From: an uncultured Bacteroidales bacterium
GTDB lineage: Bacteria; Bacteroidota; Bacteroidia; Bacteroidales; P3
Assembly: GCA_905235855.1 (NCBI GenBank)
Contig: CAJONE010000001.1
Location: 62,001 to 126,000 of the forward strand
Reading direction: 5' to 3'
Length of the DNA: 64,000 nucleotides
Shown here: in pieces, positions 16,491-26,283 of the stretch
How positions within the stretch are numbered: the stretch's first letter is position 1
Layout of the letters: each line of letters begins with the position of its first letter
The notes under the pieces: generated by a model
The model's input: only the letters and a program-made list of their open reading frames with translations
The model's database searches: none
What the model was told of the DNA's origin: nothing
Translations under genes and position numbers: made by a program

Positions 16491-18311
16491 ATGATAAACC
16501 TGAAGCTATATTTCAAACAACTGATACTGAATGTTTCAATGCTTCTGATATGCTCATTTTTTTTATACTCATGTGCCAAACAGGGATACCCATCGGGCGG
16601 TCCCGTGGACAAACAACCACCAATAGTAAAGGGTGTCAATCCCAAAACAGAATCCACCAATTTCAACGCCAAACGTTTTCGCATAGACTTTGACGAGTAC
16701 GTTACTATGAAGGACGCTGACAACAACGTACTCATCTCCCCACCTATGGCGAACAAGCCAGAATACAGTACCAAAGGCCATAGCCTTATTGTGAAATTAT
16801 CTGACACACTCGCACCAAACACCACCTATCTGTTTCAGTTCAAAAACGCTATTGTGGACTTCAACGAGGGCAATCCCCTACCCTCTTTCGAGTATGTCTT
16901 CTCAACAGGAAACATGCTTGACTCCATGACGATTTCAGGATCCGTTGCCGATGCATTGACACAAAAAGCCTCCGATGCAACACTGGCTGTTGTGGCTTAC
17001 GAAATGAATCCTGATAACCTCAATTGGGGCGATTCCATTGTTGGAAAAATCTCCCCTACATACCAAACCAGAACTGCATCTGACGGCTCCTTTCAATTCA
17101 ACTACATACGCCCTGGAAAATACAAGATAATAGCACTCGACGATGCAGACAAAAACCTTCGCTATTCAGTCTCCGAAGCTATAGCATGGCTTGATTCACC
17201 AGTAGAGGCACGATTGATGCCAAAGAGGGAAACCATAGACACAACCAACAATACCACTCTGGCCGATGTTCCAACTGATACCGTCATATATGGCCAGCCA
17301 TCCGACTCCATCAAACATCTTGCAAAACATGCCATATCGCTCTCTCTTTCCAAAAAGGAGACATGCCAACAAAGAGTTCTCAACAAAGAGTTCACTAACC
17401 GCGGCCATATACGAATTATCACCCAAACACCTATGTTAAACCCCGTCATAGAATGCGATTCTGTCATTTGGAGCCTTTCGGCCAAAGGAGACACAATGAA
17501 TGTCTGGACTCTCCGTCAAACACGCGACTCCGTTCACATTATACTCTCCGATACGGCCACCTCTCTTTGCGACACCATTATCCTGAAATTTCGCGAACCA
17601 AAGAAATCCAAACGCATAACAGAAAACACAGATAAAAACCTCAACAAGACAGAATCACTGGTAACCGCATCTCACCCATATTTCGACACAATGTGTATTC
17701 GTTTCGAGACACCCGTAACAGTTTGCAACAAAGATTCATTGACATTGATGCTACTTGACGATAGTACCACAATATACGCTAAAATCATGTTAGCCCGAAA
17801 CACCTATTCAATATTTCAGCATACATCAAGCACACTCGCTTACATTCTGCCCACTACAAGTTTAAAACAAGGCGGGAAATACGTATTTACCATATCACCA
17901 AAAATCTGTCGTGATATCTACAACCGCTTCAACGACTCTGTTACAGTCACCACCACCATAACAAGAGCCGAGGATTACGGTTCACTAACCGTTGATCTAA
18001 TACCCCCATCCGACACCGTCCAAGATGATCTAATCAATCATGCCATCATTCAGCTTCTCAGTGACAATGATATCGTTGTCAGACAGTTACCAATTAACCA
18101 GAATGGTCAGAGCGGTAATACGGTTAAACTAACGTTTAAAAACCTTAAACCTTCATCATATCGAATAAGACTATTTTACGACCTCAATGGTGATGGGCGT
18201 TGGACTCCAGGCGACTACTATATGCACAGACAACCCGAACCTGTTGTTTATTTTCCCAAAAAACTGCAACTGCGTGCAAATTGGGAAATGAACGAAACAT
18301 GGAACTTGTAA
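16491..18311 (+). CDS. Lipoprotein with N-terminal bacterial Ig-like domain
   Basis: A 606-residue exported lipoprotein with hydrophobic leader and lipobox FLYSC ending at Cys28. A bacterial Ig-like (Big_5/SbsA-type) domain follows (PPIVKGVNPKTESTNFNAKRFRIDFDEYV...FSTGN, about residues 40-145). This Cys-(x)n-PSGGPVDKQPP opening is a frequent Bacteroidetes arrangement. The rest is beta-rich without a clear family; residues 195-235 look like a carboxypeptidase-regulatory-like sheet (TASDGSFQFNYIRPGKYKIIALDDADKN), and the C-terminal YDLNGDGRWTPGDY recalls a Ca-binding loop. The ATG at 16491 is preferred to 16455 because it places the hydrophobic core at the N-terminus. Function unknown; it may act in surface assembly. 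Confidence 0.8.
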   Translation: MINLKLYFKQLILNVSMLLICSFFLYSCAKQGYPSGGPVDKQPPIVKGVNPKTESTNFNAKRFRIDFDEYVTMKDADNNVLISPPMANKPEYSTKGHSLIVKLSDTLAPNTTYLFQFKNAIVDFNEGNPLPSFEYVFSTGNMLDSMTISGSVADALTQKASDATLAVVAYEMNPDNLNWGDSIVGKISPTYQTRTASDGSFQFNYIRPGKYKIIALDDADKNLRYSVSEAIAWLDSPVEARLMPKRETIDTTNNTTLADVPTDTVIYGQPSDSIKHLAKHAISLSLSKKETCQQRVLNKEFTNRGHIRIITQTPMLNPVIECDSVIWSLSAKGDTMNVWTLRQTRDSVHIILSDTATSLCDTIILKFREPKKSKRITENTDKNLNKTESLVTASHPYFDTMCIRFETPVTVCNKDSLTLMLLDDSTTIYAKIMLARNTYSIFQHTSSTLAYILPTTSLKQGGKYVFTISPKICRDIYNRFNDSVTVTTTITRAEDYGSLTVDLIPPSDTVQDDLINHAIIQLLSDNDIVVRQLPINQNGQSGNTVKLTFKNLKPSSYRIRLFYDLNGDGRWTPGDYYMHRQPEPVVYFPKKLQLRANWEMNETWNL

Positions 18312-18395
18312 AACTCATGCACTTTCTTGTCAGTTTTGGGGACCAAACATATAGAACTATGTGGTCAAACCTGCGATTCAGAACATCTGCCGGAT

Positions 18396-18701
18396 TTACT
18401 CTCCGATGGTCTCTATCAAGAAACTTACCGGACGGAATCCATCATTACAACTAACCATAGCACTTTTCGGATTCTTCATCCATCCGTCAAAAAAATTGCC
18501 TTCACCAGCGGCAAGCTTTTCAACGAATTCCTTCATGGTTTTCCATGCTTCGGGGCATAGACCTTGAGGACGATGAGCATTGTAACTTACCCACTGCATA
18601 CCTTCGCGCACATTGCAAGCATGTTCTATCGGATTTTCGTATAGTTCTTGCAAATCGCAATAATCGGCACAACGTATGGCAGTGATTCGAACTGACAACA
18701 T
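18396..18701 (-). CDS. Small TIGR04076-like protein
   Basis: A 101-residue soluble protein. The opening VRITAIRCADYC, the central GLCPEAWKTMKEFVEKLAAGE and the C-terminal VSCNDGFRPVSFLIE resemble the uncharacterised TIGR04076 family, whose hallmark is an acidic-Gly-[FL]-Arg-Pro-Val end and conserved cysteines. Three residues here (Cys10, Cys15, Cys29) could bind a metal, but no function is known. It starts three bases after the stop of the RluD-type gene, so the two are cotranscribed. Confidence 0.7.
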   Translation of the reverse strand: MLSVRITAIRCADYCDLQELYENPIEHACNVREGMQWVSYNAHRPQGLCPEAWKTMKEFVEKLAAGEGNFFDGWMKNPKSAMVSCNDGFRPVSFLIETIGE

Positions 18702-18704
18702 AGC

Positions 18705-19628
18705 TTACAAATTATTTCTGACTGATTCACCGTCAGATTCAATTACTTCTTTATCCCCAGATATATCCATCAACTGTCTAAACTCAGATGGCAGAGGAGT
18801 CTCGAAAGCAAGCCGTTTGCCCGTTATAGGATGAATAAAACAAAGACGGAAAGCATGAAGAGCGAGACGGTTAATAGGTGCGCGGTCTTCCTTGTAGCCA
18901 TACATTGGATCGTGGACGACCGGATGGCCCATTTCACGCAAATGGACACGTATCTGGTTTCGACGTCCAGTGTCGAGCTTCAACTCGACAAGACTATAAC
19001 ATTTTGAACGGCCTTTCTCCTCGTAATGAGTGACGGCCAATTTGCCACCGTTGTCGGTCACTGACGATAACACACAATATTTTCCATCCGTTAACCAACT
19101 TCGTATCACACCTTTTGAAGGGACAATACTACCCCACACTACAGCGACATAACGACGATCGTATACGCTTCCTTTCCAGTCCTCTTCAAATTTACGGCTA
19201 ACATCCTTGCTCTTCGACACTATCAGCAGGCCACTTGTATCTCGGTCAAGGCGATGAACTATATGAGCGTGGCAGTGCTGACCCGAGGCCTCAAGGTAGG
19301 TATTGAGTTCGGTGATAACTGTTTTGTCGCCTACGTGTTTGCTATAACTCAACAGCCCATAGTGTTTGTTTATCACGAACAGATGCCGATCTTCATAAAC
19401 AATATCAAGGTCAGACGGTCTCAGACGTTCCTTTCCACTGTTTCGTTCCACAGTGACCGTCATTCCTGGATACAGGCGATGGTCGAAACGTGTGCTACGG
19501 CGCCCATCAACATAAACACTGTGAGCCAAAAGCTCCTTGACGTTATTACGCGATGAGTCTGGCATGTTTCTTTGCAGAAATTCCAGCAGCGTCGCATCCT
19601 CCGCAACCTTAAATTCTTTTTTTTTCAT
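18705..19628 (-). CDS. RluA/RluD-family pseudouridine synthase
   Basis: Isomerises specific uridines in 23S rRNA or tRNA. The 307 residues contain an N-terminal S4 RNA-binding domain (TLLEFLQRNMPDSSRNNVKELL...VYVDGRRST, about residues 12-60) and the catalytic domain with HRLDRDTSGLLI near residue 125, which holds the catalytic Asp. LDTGRRNQIRVHLREMGHPVVHDPMYG follows near 218. Target position is uncertain between RluC and RluD type. It runs into the TIGR04076-like gene downstream with a three-base gap. Confidence 0.92.
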   Translation of the reverse strand: MKKKEFKVAEDATLLEFLQRNMPDSSRNNVKELLAHSVYVDGRRSTRFDHRLYPGMTVTVERNSGKERLRPSDLDIVYEDRHLFVINKHYGLLSYSKHVGDKTVITELNTYLEASGQHCHAHIVHRLDRDTSGLLIVSKSKDVSRKFEEDWKGSVYDRRYVAVVWGSIVPSKGVIRSWLTDGKYCVLSSVTDNGGKLAVTHYEEKGRSKCYSLVELKLDTGRRNQIRVHLREMGHPVVHDPMYGYKEDRAPINRLALHAFRLCFIHPITGKRLAFETPLPSEFRQLMDISGDKEVIESDGESVRNNL

Positions 19629-19781
19629 ATTTCTTCTACTTTACCTAACGCGCTACACATCGCAAACCGTAAGGGTGATCATGTGTGACAATAGCATGGA
19701 TTTGTATTTTGTACGGAGAACAACATTTTTTCGTAGACCACGAACGTGTCTTGAAACCGAACTGCTTTTGCCCACCCCTGT

Positions 19782-20732
19782 TCACTTTATTATCCCTAAC
19801 TTGCGCGACATTTCCAGCATTCTCACTATGGGCTTACGCGCGGATTCTATCTGCGATTCTGTCATAACTATTTCTGGACTCTCATTGAGCAAACATGCAT
19901 ACAGCTTCTCCAATGTGTTTATCTTCATATATCCACAGTCATCACAGGCGCAACATTTTTCATCCTTCAAGGTTATAAATTCCTTATCCGGATTCTCCTT
20001 TTTCATCTCGTAAAGTATGCCGCTCTCTGTTGCTATAATAAATCGTTTCGCTGACGACGACTTTATGTGTTTCAACATCGCTTTTGTCGACCCCACAAAA
20101 TCAGCCACCTGCAGAAGCGCTGCGTTACATTCAGGATGTGCTATTACAGGGGCATCCCTATTTTCTTCTTTAAGTTTTATAACCGCCTCTGCCTGCATAG
20201 CATCATGCACGGTACACACCCCGTTCCATAAAACCATTTGGCGTCCAGTTACTTGGTTGATGTAACTTCCCAAATTCTTGTCTGGTGCAAATATTATTTT
20301 CTGATTTTCTGGCATTGCTCTGACCAACTTCTCGGCATTGCCGCTTGTACATATCAAATCACTTAAACATTTAATTTCGGCCGAACAGTTTATGTAAGAT
20401 ATCACTATATGGTCAGGATGTTCAGCCTTAAAACGCGAAAAATCCTCTGCCTTGCAACTTTCGGCCAACGAACACGATGCTTTCATATCAGGTAAAAGAA
20501 CTTTGCGTCCTGGGTTCAGTATCTTCGCTGTCTCAGCCATAAAATGCACACCACAAAACACAATGATGTCACTTTCGCACCGCTGAGCCTCTTGAGCCAA
20601 AGCCAGACTGTCTCCAATGTAATCCGACACCTCTTGAATCTCCGGGCGCTGATAGTAATGTCCCAAAATCACAGCATTCTTTTGCCGTTTGAGTTCCATT
20701 ATTTTTTCAAAAAGTTGATTGCTTTTAACCAT
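19782..20732 (-). CDS. nadA: Quinolinate synthase
   Basis: [4Fe-4S] enzyme that condenses iminoaspartate with dihydroxyacetone phosphate to quinolinate in de novo NAD synthesis. The 316 residues carry AVILGHYYQRPEIQEVSDYIGDS near 20, VFCGVHFMAETAKIL near 59, DMKASCSLAESC near 83, YINCSAEIK and TSGNAEKLV near 130, and the terminal CDDCGYMKINTLEKLYACL. The cluster cysteines of the family are present. nadB and nadC are not in the window. A -7 promoter box lies about 45 bases upstream. Confidence 0.95.
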   Translation of the reverse strand: MVKSNQLFEKIMELKRQKNAVILGHYYQRPEIQEVSDYIGDSLALAQEAQRCESDIIVFCGVHFMAETAKILNPGRKVLLPDMKASCSLAESCKAEDFSRFKAEHPDHIVISYINCSAEIKCLSDLICTSGNAEKLVRAMPENQKIIFAPDKNLGSYINQVTGRQMVLWNGVCTVHDAMQAEAVIKLKEENRDAPVIAHPECNAALLQVADFVGSTKAMLKHIKSSSAKRFIIATESGILYEMKKENPDKEFITLKDEKCCACDDCGYMKINTLEKLYACLLNESPEIVMTESQIESARKPIVRMLEMSRKLGIIK

Positions 20733-20775
20733 AGTTATAATTTAATAAACTCTGATTTGGTGTATAATAACAATG

Positions 20776-20783
20776 CAAAGTTA
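20776..20783 (-). promoter_or_regulatory. -7 box of nadA promoter
   Basis: Minus-strand TAACTTTG matches TAnnTTTG and lies 44 bases ahead of the nadA ATG. No clear -33 element was seen. Confidence 0.5.
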
Positions 20784-20809
20784 CAAAATTTCACATGCTA
20801 ATCCGCATG

Positions 20810-21262
20810 TTATTCTTTACGGTCGAAATTTTCTTCCATCATGGTGTGCAGACTTTTGCCTGAAAAATTCCTCTGTCCGATAAACGAAACCTTTTTATCT
20901 CCCATCTTACACTCAAATGCCATCCTATCAGCATTAGCAACGCCTTTGAATTCTGTTATTTTATGTTTTTTTCGGGGTTTTCCATCATTTAACGGGATAA
21001 TATTTTCACCTGTCACTATGCGGTTATTCCCTTGAAATTTAACCTTGAGACCTTTCACCTCTACATCCACTTTGACAGGCATAAGCTTTGCAAATCTCAC
21101 TCGCCGCATTTCTAAAGTAACCGTTTTCCCCTGCGTTTTAATCTCCAAACAAACTCCTTTTTGACTATAGGAACCTGTCGTTAATACACCAGTGTATGTC
21201 TGTGAATATACAGTGGTTGTTATTAAAAAAAGTGGTATTAAGAAAAACAAAATCCGCCTCAT
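20810..21262 (-). CDS. Exported calycin-like small protein
   Basis: The 150 residues begin with a signal peptide (MRRILFFLIPLFLITTTVYS, cleavage after YSQ). The remainder is an all-beta domain of about 125 residues with TYTGVLTTGSYSQKGVCLEIK and FKGVANADRMAFECKMGDKKVSFIGQR. This resembles the Bacteroidetes calycin-like periplasmic proteins, but I hold the family call loosely. It starts two bases after the SDR stop, so both come from the SDR promoter. Confidence 0.65.
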   Translation of the reverse strand: MRRILFFLIPLFLITTTVYSQTYTGVLTTGSYSQKGVCLEIKTQGKTVTLEMRRVRFAKLMPVKVDVEVKGLKVKFQGNNRIVTGENIIPLNDGKPRKKHKITEFKGVANADRMAFECKMGDKKVSFIGQRNFSGKSLHTMMEENFDRKE

Positions 21263-21264
21263 AA

Positions 21265-22065
21265 CTACACTTTATAGTATCTTCTTAACACGTCAACAAA
21301 CCAATTGCCCGGAAGAACACTATGTAGCATAATGGATAGCCGCTGTTCAATATTGGCAACAGGATATCTGAATTTTGGATGACGTGAATCCACAATCTTC
21401 TCTATCGTCGTTGCAAGCACCTTCGGATCTAATCCTCCATTCTCCTCTTTTTCTATAATACCCAAAGCACGGTTGAAACTTTCACCATAGTCAGCATTGT
21501 CCCTTGTTGCCTGCGAGTTGACTCTGCTTGCCGTAAACCCTGTTTTGAAGTCTCCTGGCTCAACGATGCTCACGGTTATGCCAAAACCCTTTACCTCGGC
21601 GCTTAATGCCTCCGAAAAACCTTCTATTGCAAACTTTGAGGCCGAATAGAAACCTTGATACGGCAATCCCATAATTCCACCAATGGAACTTAGGTTAATA
21701 ATACGCCCTGCACGCTGTTTTCTCATATAAGGCAACACCTTTTGGCAAACGTTCACGCATCCCATAAAATTAGTCTGCATCTGATCCTGTATTTCCTCTT
21801 GTGTGGCAAACTCCAAAGAACCACCTATACCTATTCCGGCATTGCAGATAACCACGTCTACCCTTCCCTCTTCCTTAATGATTTTTTCAACCCCATTTCC
21901 CACCGACGATGCATCTCTCACATCCATCTGTAAATATCGTATGTTCTCACCTATCTGTGGTCTTCTGCTCGTTCCATAGACAATATGCCCTTTGCAGGCA
22001 AGCCTTTCTGCCGTTGCTTTTCCAAATCCGGAGGATGCTCCCGTGATAAGAATGACTTTTCCCAT
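21265..22065 (-). CDS. Short-chain dehydrogenase/reductase
   Basis: NAD(P)-dependent oxidoreductase of 266 residues with the classical SDR signs: TGASSGFGKATAERL near residue 8, CNAGIG near 74 (the NAG motif), NLSSIGG near 125 with the catalytic Ser, and YSASKFAIEG near 140 (YxxxK). The Arg pair after the first strand (SRRPQ) suggests NADP. The substrate cannot be read. It shares its transcript with the calycin-like gene. Confidence 0.92.
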   Translation of the reverse strand: MGKVILITGASSGFGKATAERLACKGHIVYGTSRRPQIGENIRYLQMDVRDASSVGNGVEKIIKEEGRVDVVICNAGIGIGGSLEFATQEEIQDQMQTNFMGCVNVCQKVLPYMRKQRAGRIINLSSIGGIMGLPYQGFYSASKFAIEGFSEALSAEVKGFGITVSIVEPGDFKTGFTASRVNSQATRDNADYGESFNRALGIIEKEENGGLDPKVLATTIEKIVDSRHPKFRYPVANIEQRLSIMLHSVLPGNWFVDVLRRYYKV

Positions 22066-22085
22066 ATCTTATTTTCTGATTTGTG

Positions 22086-22117
22086 CAAAAATACTTAAAA
22101 AACTTGATATTGTGCAA
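22086..22117 (-). promoter_or_regulatory. Bacteroidetes-type promoter of the SDR gene
   Basis: On the minus strand TTG (22115-22117) and TATTTTTG (22086-22093) are 21 bases apart; the -7 box lies 20 bases ahead of the ATG. Confidence 0.7.
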
Positions 22118-22432
22118 CTACTCCTTCTATACCAAATAGTCTTATTTTCCATAATATCACAATATTCTTTCAGCGAAAGACATAGGAAAACAATCAAATG
22201 TTTGATATTTTGGTTTTTATGTTTTTTACGTAACTACTTGATTTATCTTGAGATATTGTTTCTCATATTTTATTTTCTTCTTCATATTTCAGTCCTGAAT
22301 ATTCTATACTCCTGACACCTGCATAATCCCTTGTTTCGCATTATTTTCGTAATTTTGCATTATCATTAGAGGAGGCTGCTTTTTCTCGCCGACTATTATT
22401 AATTCGCAACATTCGCGGTTGCAATCCTATTT
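22118..22432. other. AT-rich divergent intergenic region
   Basis: Between the SDR promoter and the DUF4175 gene. I see no gene or stable hairpin; only the plus-strand -7 box TAATTTTG at 22350-22357 stands out. Confidence 0.5.
22350..22357 (+). promoter_or_regulatory. -7 box of DUF4175 gene promoter
   Basis: TAATTTTG fits TAnnTTTG, 75 bases ahead of the ATG. A TTG occurs 16 bases upstream, which is short of the usual 19-23 spacing. Confidence 0.5.
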
Positions 22433-25400
22433 ATGGAAAAGTCAAAAGGATTACTTATAGAGAGTCTGGATTCGTTTATCCGAAAGTATTACAAAAACCG
22501 ACTGATTCGAGGTATACTTTATTCTTCAGCCTTATTGCTATCATTGTTCCTTGTGATGGTGACAACAGAGTATTTTGGCTGGTTCGGCACAGGTATTCGT
22601 ACAGCCGTATTTTGGCTGTTTTTAACGGCAATTGTGATTGTTACAGGAATATATGTAATCGTCCCTTTTCTACAGATGCATCGGATTGCGGGCGGACTTT
22701 CTTATCATGCAGCAGCACAGATTGTCGGAAAACATTTTCCGGAGATCCAAGACAAATTACTAAATCTTCTGCAACTTCAGGAACTTGGCGGTTCGATTGA
22801 CGCATCATCTCAAGAATTGGTGCAAGCAAGCATCGAACAGAAGTCGACTCTACTTCGTGTTGTGCCCATAAACAACGCCATTAACCTGAAACTTAACCTT
22901 AAATATGTTAAATACGCTGCTTTTCCTATACTCGTGATAGTTGTTTTGCTAATTGTTAAGCCATCTTTCATTACAGATCCAACCCACCGCATTGTTAACC
23001 ATAATGCCATATATGTTCGTCCCGCACCTTTTAGTTTCGTGATAGAAAACTCAAGCTTAAATACTGTGCAAGGTGAAAATTTTTCAATTATGGTTTCTGT
23101 TATCGGTTCTGCTGTTCCCGAAGAAGCATATATCACAATAGAAGGGTACACATACAAAATGCAAACCGTTGACAAAACGCATTTCACATATGTGGTAAAT
23201 AATATACAGCACTCATGCAGTTTCACTCTGAGTGGGGGAGGGGTGACAACACATGAATATAAAATTAAGGTGTTTAACCAACCAATGGTGACATCATTCA
23301 ACATGCATCTTATTTATCCTATCCATACCGGCAAACCGTCCGAGACAATCTCAAACGTAGGTGACATTGTAGTTCCAGAAGGAACTTCTATAAAATGGAT
23401 TTTACATCTACGTCATACTGACAACATTACTTTCATTGTTGACAGTAATTATTCGTACTATAAACCTGATAAAAACGGAAGAATTGACATAAGCAAACAA
23501 GCCAAAAAAACTTTCCATTATGCTTTTACCATAAGCAACTCCAATGTGAAATCCGCAGATACTATGCGATACACCGTTTCAACAATAACAGACATCTATC
23601 CTCAAATATCAGTGATAGAAAAGCGAGATTCCATTTACAGCGACCATGTTTTTTTCAAAGGGCGTATTACAGATGACTACGGATTCCACAAAATGGACTT
23701 TGTAATAGTACATAACACTAATGATTTATCTGGCACTAAAATATCTGATACTCTGCGTCTTCCATTATCTGTTTCACGTGAAACCGAGCAAGATTTCACC
23801 TATTATTACAATCTCAAGTCTCTAAATATATCCATGGGCGACCATCTTTTCTACTACTTCCAAGTTTGGGATAACGATGCTCCATACGGATTTAAATCCA
23901 CAAAATCAAAGATTTTTGAATTTTCTATACCTTCAGAGGACGAACTTAAAGAAACCATTTCTAACAACGTCGCTGACATACAATATAATGCATCTTTAAC
24001 CATAGATGAAATAAAAAAATTACAGCAAGAAATTGATGAGATAGTAAGAAAAATGATAGACAAAAAAAATCTTAACTGGCAGGATAAACAAGAATTGAAA
24101 CGCATTACTGAAAAACAAAAAGAACTACATGAAAAAATTCAACAGATAAAGGATAACTTACAGCATAATAACTTATTGAAAGAAAAATACTATAATCAAA
24201 GCGAAAAATTAATAGAAAAACAGCGGGAAATAGAAAATCTGATGGAAAACATGATGAGCGATGAGATGAAAAATACATTAGAGGAAATAGAACGCCTTTT
24301 AGAAGAATCAGATAAACTACAGATGCAAGAGCAACTTGAAAAACTCAAAATGGAAAATTTTGGTTTGGAAAAACAGCTTGATCAAAACCTTAACTTGATG
24401 AAACGGATTGAGCTGGAATCGCGTGTCGAGTCCGCTGTTGAATCATTAAAGAAATTATCAGAAGAACAACGAAATCTTGCCAATGAAAACAAAAATAACA
24501 AAGAAAAAGACATTGACAAGCAGAAAAATCAACAACAGGATTTATCAAACAAATTTCAACATCTAAAACATGATCTTAAATCCATAGAGCAAGACTACAA
24601 CCAACTTGAACCTTCTTCCTCATTCAAACCAAACGAACAATTACAAGAAAATATAGAACAACAACAGAATAATGCCCAAAAGCAACTGAATAAAGGCAAC
24701 AACAAATCCGCAGCGATGTCTCAAAATAAGGCGGCTGACGGCCTTGACTCTTTGGCAAATCAACTAAAACAGGAAATGGAACGAATGGAACAAGAGGAAA
24801 CGAGCGAAGACGCAGAACAGATACGACAAATGCTTAAGAATCTGGTTGGCATTTCTTTCAACCAAGAATCACTTATTTCTAAAACAGGAGAGACCTTTAT
24901 CCAAGACCCCAACTATCAAACAATAATCATTAACCAAAACCAGATAAAAGACGACTTTAGCCTGATAGAAGACTCGTTGCGCAGTATATCAAGAAGACAG
25001 TTGAACGTAGCCTCTGCCATTAACCAAAATCTCAGCGAGGTTAACACAAATATCAACAAATCGCTCAATACGTTGCTAACATATAACCAGTCATTCTATG
25101 GCAATTCTAAGAATATAGGAGCAACAAAATGGATGCAGTATTCTATGACATCTATAAATAATCTTGCATTGCTACTCGCTGAATCACTTGACAAGATGCA
25201 AGACCAACAAAGGCAAAACAAAAACGGACAATGTCAAAATTCTTCAAAAATGAAGTCTAAGGGAAAATGCAATAATCCAGGAAAAAATCCATCTCCAAAA
25301 ACGATGAAAAAATTGCAGGAAGAACTAAACAAACAGTTAGAAGCACTCAAAAAACAACTCGATAAAGATGGAAAACCAACTGTTCGAAAACAAATAGGTG

Positions 25401-25843
25401 AAAAGAACAGTATGAGCGAACAACTAGCAAAGATGGCAGCCCAACAGGAAATGATACGTCGAATGATGCAAGAATATGGACAACGTATGAAAGAAAACAA
25501 TGCCAATAACACAAAACTTGCCAAAGAAATAGAACAAATACAGCATCAGATGGAACAAACAGAACAAGACATAATTAACCGCACAATTTCTCAACAATCT
25601 ATCTTACGGCAACAACAAATTCTTACGCGATTACTTGATTATGAGAAAGCAGAAATGCAACAAGAAAAGGATGATAAGCGCCAAAGTCGTGAATCCCATG
25701 AATTAAATACTATTTTTAGCCCTAATGATTTGGAAATATACAATCATTTAAAACTTAACAGCGTCGATTCATTCAGACGCTCTGTACCTTCTATGACTAA
25801 TTTTTACAAAACAAAAGTTTCAAATTATTTCTATAAGTTATAG
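22433..25843 (+). CDS. DUF4175 family giant membrane coiled-coil protein
   Basis: A 1136-residue protein of the Bacteroidetes DUF4175 type. Three hydrophobic helices lie at about 25-50, 55-80 and 160-180, the last being YVKYAAFPILVIVVLLIVKPS. A beta-rich extracytoplasmic region with Ig-like strands follows (about 195-520), and then about 550 residues of nearly continuous coiled coil rich in Gln, Glu, Lys and Asn (520-1090). The coil holds a small Cys-bearing break at GQCQNSSKMKSKGKCNNPGK near 935-955. Function is unknown. In Bacteroidetes such genes often accompany BatD/MoxR-type or ATP-binding regulator genes, and here an RsbW-like ATPase gene follows. Codon usage is more AT-rich than in the first 20 kb. 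Confidence 0.8.
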   Translation: MEKSKGLLIESLDSFIRKYYKNRLIRGILYSSALLLSLFLVMVTTEYFGWFGTGIRTAVFWLFLTAIVIVTGIYVIVPFLQMHRIAGGLSYHAAAQIVGKHFPEIQDKLLNLLQLQELGGSIDASSQELVQASIEQKSTLLRVVPINNAINLKLNLKYVKYAAFPILVIVVLLIVKPSFITDPTHRIVNHNAIYVRPAPFSFVIENSSLNTVQGENFSIMVSVIGSAVPEEAYITIEGYTYKMQTVDKTHFTYVVNNIQHSCSFTLSGGGVTTHEYKIKVFNQPMVTSFNMHLIYPIHTGKPSETISNVGDIVVPEGTSIKWILHLRHTDNITFIVDSNYSYYKPDKNGRIDISKQAKKTFHYAFTISNSNVKSADTMRYTVSTITDIYPQISVIEKRDSIYSDHVFFKGRITDDYGFHKMDFVIVHNTNDLSGTKISDTLRLPLSVSRETEQDFTYYYNLKSLNISMGDHLFYYFQVWDNDAPYGFKSTKSKIFEFSIPSEDELKETISNNVADIQYNASLTIDEIKKLQQEIDEIVRKMIDKKNLNWQDKQELKRITEKQKELHEKIQQIKDNLQHNNLLKEKYYNQSEKLIEKQREIENLMENMMSDEMKNTLEEIERLLEESDKLQMQEQLEKLKMENFGLEKQLDQNLNLMKRIELESRVESAVESLKKLSEEQRNLANENKNNKEKDIDKQKNQQQDLSNKFQHLKHDLKSIEQDYNQLEPSSSFKPNEQLQENIEQQQNNAQKQLNKGNNKSAAMSQNKAADGLDSLANQLKQEMERMEQEETSEDAEQIRQMLKNLVGISFNQESLISKTGETFIQDPNYQTIIINQNQIKDDFSLIEDSLRSISRRQLNVASAINQNLSEVNTNINKSLNTLLTYNQSFYGNSKNIGATKWMQYSMTSINNLALLLAESLDKMQDQQRQNKNGQCQNSSKMKSKGKCNNPGKNPSPKTMKKLQEELNKQLEALKKQLDKDGKPTVRKQIGEKNSMSEQLAKMAAQQEMIRRMMQEYGQRMKENNANNTKLAKEIEQIQHQMEQTEQDIINRTISQQSILRQQQILTRLLDYEKAEMQQEKDDKRQSRESHELNTIFSPNDLEIYNHLKLNSVDSFRRSVPSMTNFYKTKVSNYFYKL

Positions 25844-26232
25844 AAATAATTTCACAAACATTAATTATTAATTATAATAATAAATTTAATTATAATTTTA
25901 TGTTTTGTCAATATTGTTGATATCGTGTGTTTCAATTTCAGACAATAATTTATTTGCAGTTGTTTCAACATAAATATGAACATTGTAAGAATCTAAAAAC
26001 AAATATTTTTTTTTGTTTTTAACACATGTTTATAAATGGTAAATTAGAAATTGTTGAAATTGTTACGAAACCGAATTTATGTGAATTTATTTTCATATCT
26101 TATGTTTTTATAAACGTGGGTTAAGAAAAATATAGACTATACCTTTTTTGAGTGAATGTTATTAACAAATATTGCTAAGTTGAATTTTTCATTATCTTTA
26201 TAATCTAATTATGTTAATAAATTATAAAATTA
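25844..26232. other. AT-rich intergenic region without a recognisable gene
   Basis: About 390 bases of very AT-rich sequence after the DUF4175 gene. It contains the inverted pair AAAAACAAA (25995-26003) and TTTGTTTTT (26012-26020), probably incidental or a weak terminator. No ORF with coding character and no tRNA-like fold was seen. Confidence 0.5.
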
Positions 26233-26266
26233 TTTGACATAATTTATTCATAATATTGTACCTTTG
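26233..26266 (+). promoter_or_regulatory. Bacteroidetes-type promoter of the RsbW-like gene
   Basis: TTTG at 26233-26236 and TACCTTTG at 26259-26266 with 22 bases between them. The transcript would start near 26273, leaving a leader of only about 10-20 bases before the ATG. Confidence 0.78.
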
Positions 26267-26283
26267 TAATAGTATAATTTATT

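Noticed and set aside
20793-20810. ACATGC/GCATGT hairpin between the calycin-like gene and nadA
   Set aside because: Six-pair stem without a T run; too weak to call a terminator.
25995-26020. AT-only inverted repeat after the DUF4175 gene as terminator
   Set aside because: The stem is purely A/T apart from one C-G pair in very AT-rich sequence, so chance is likely.
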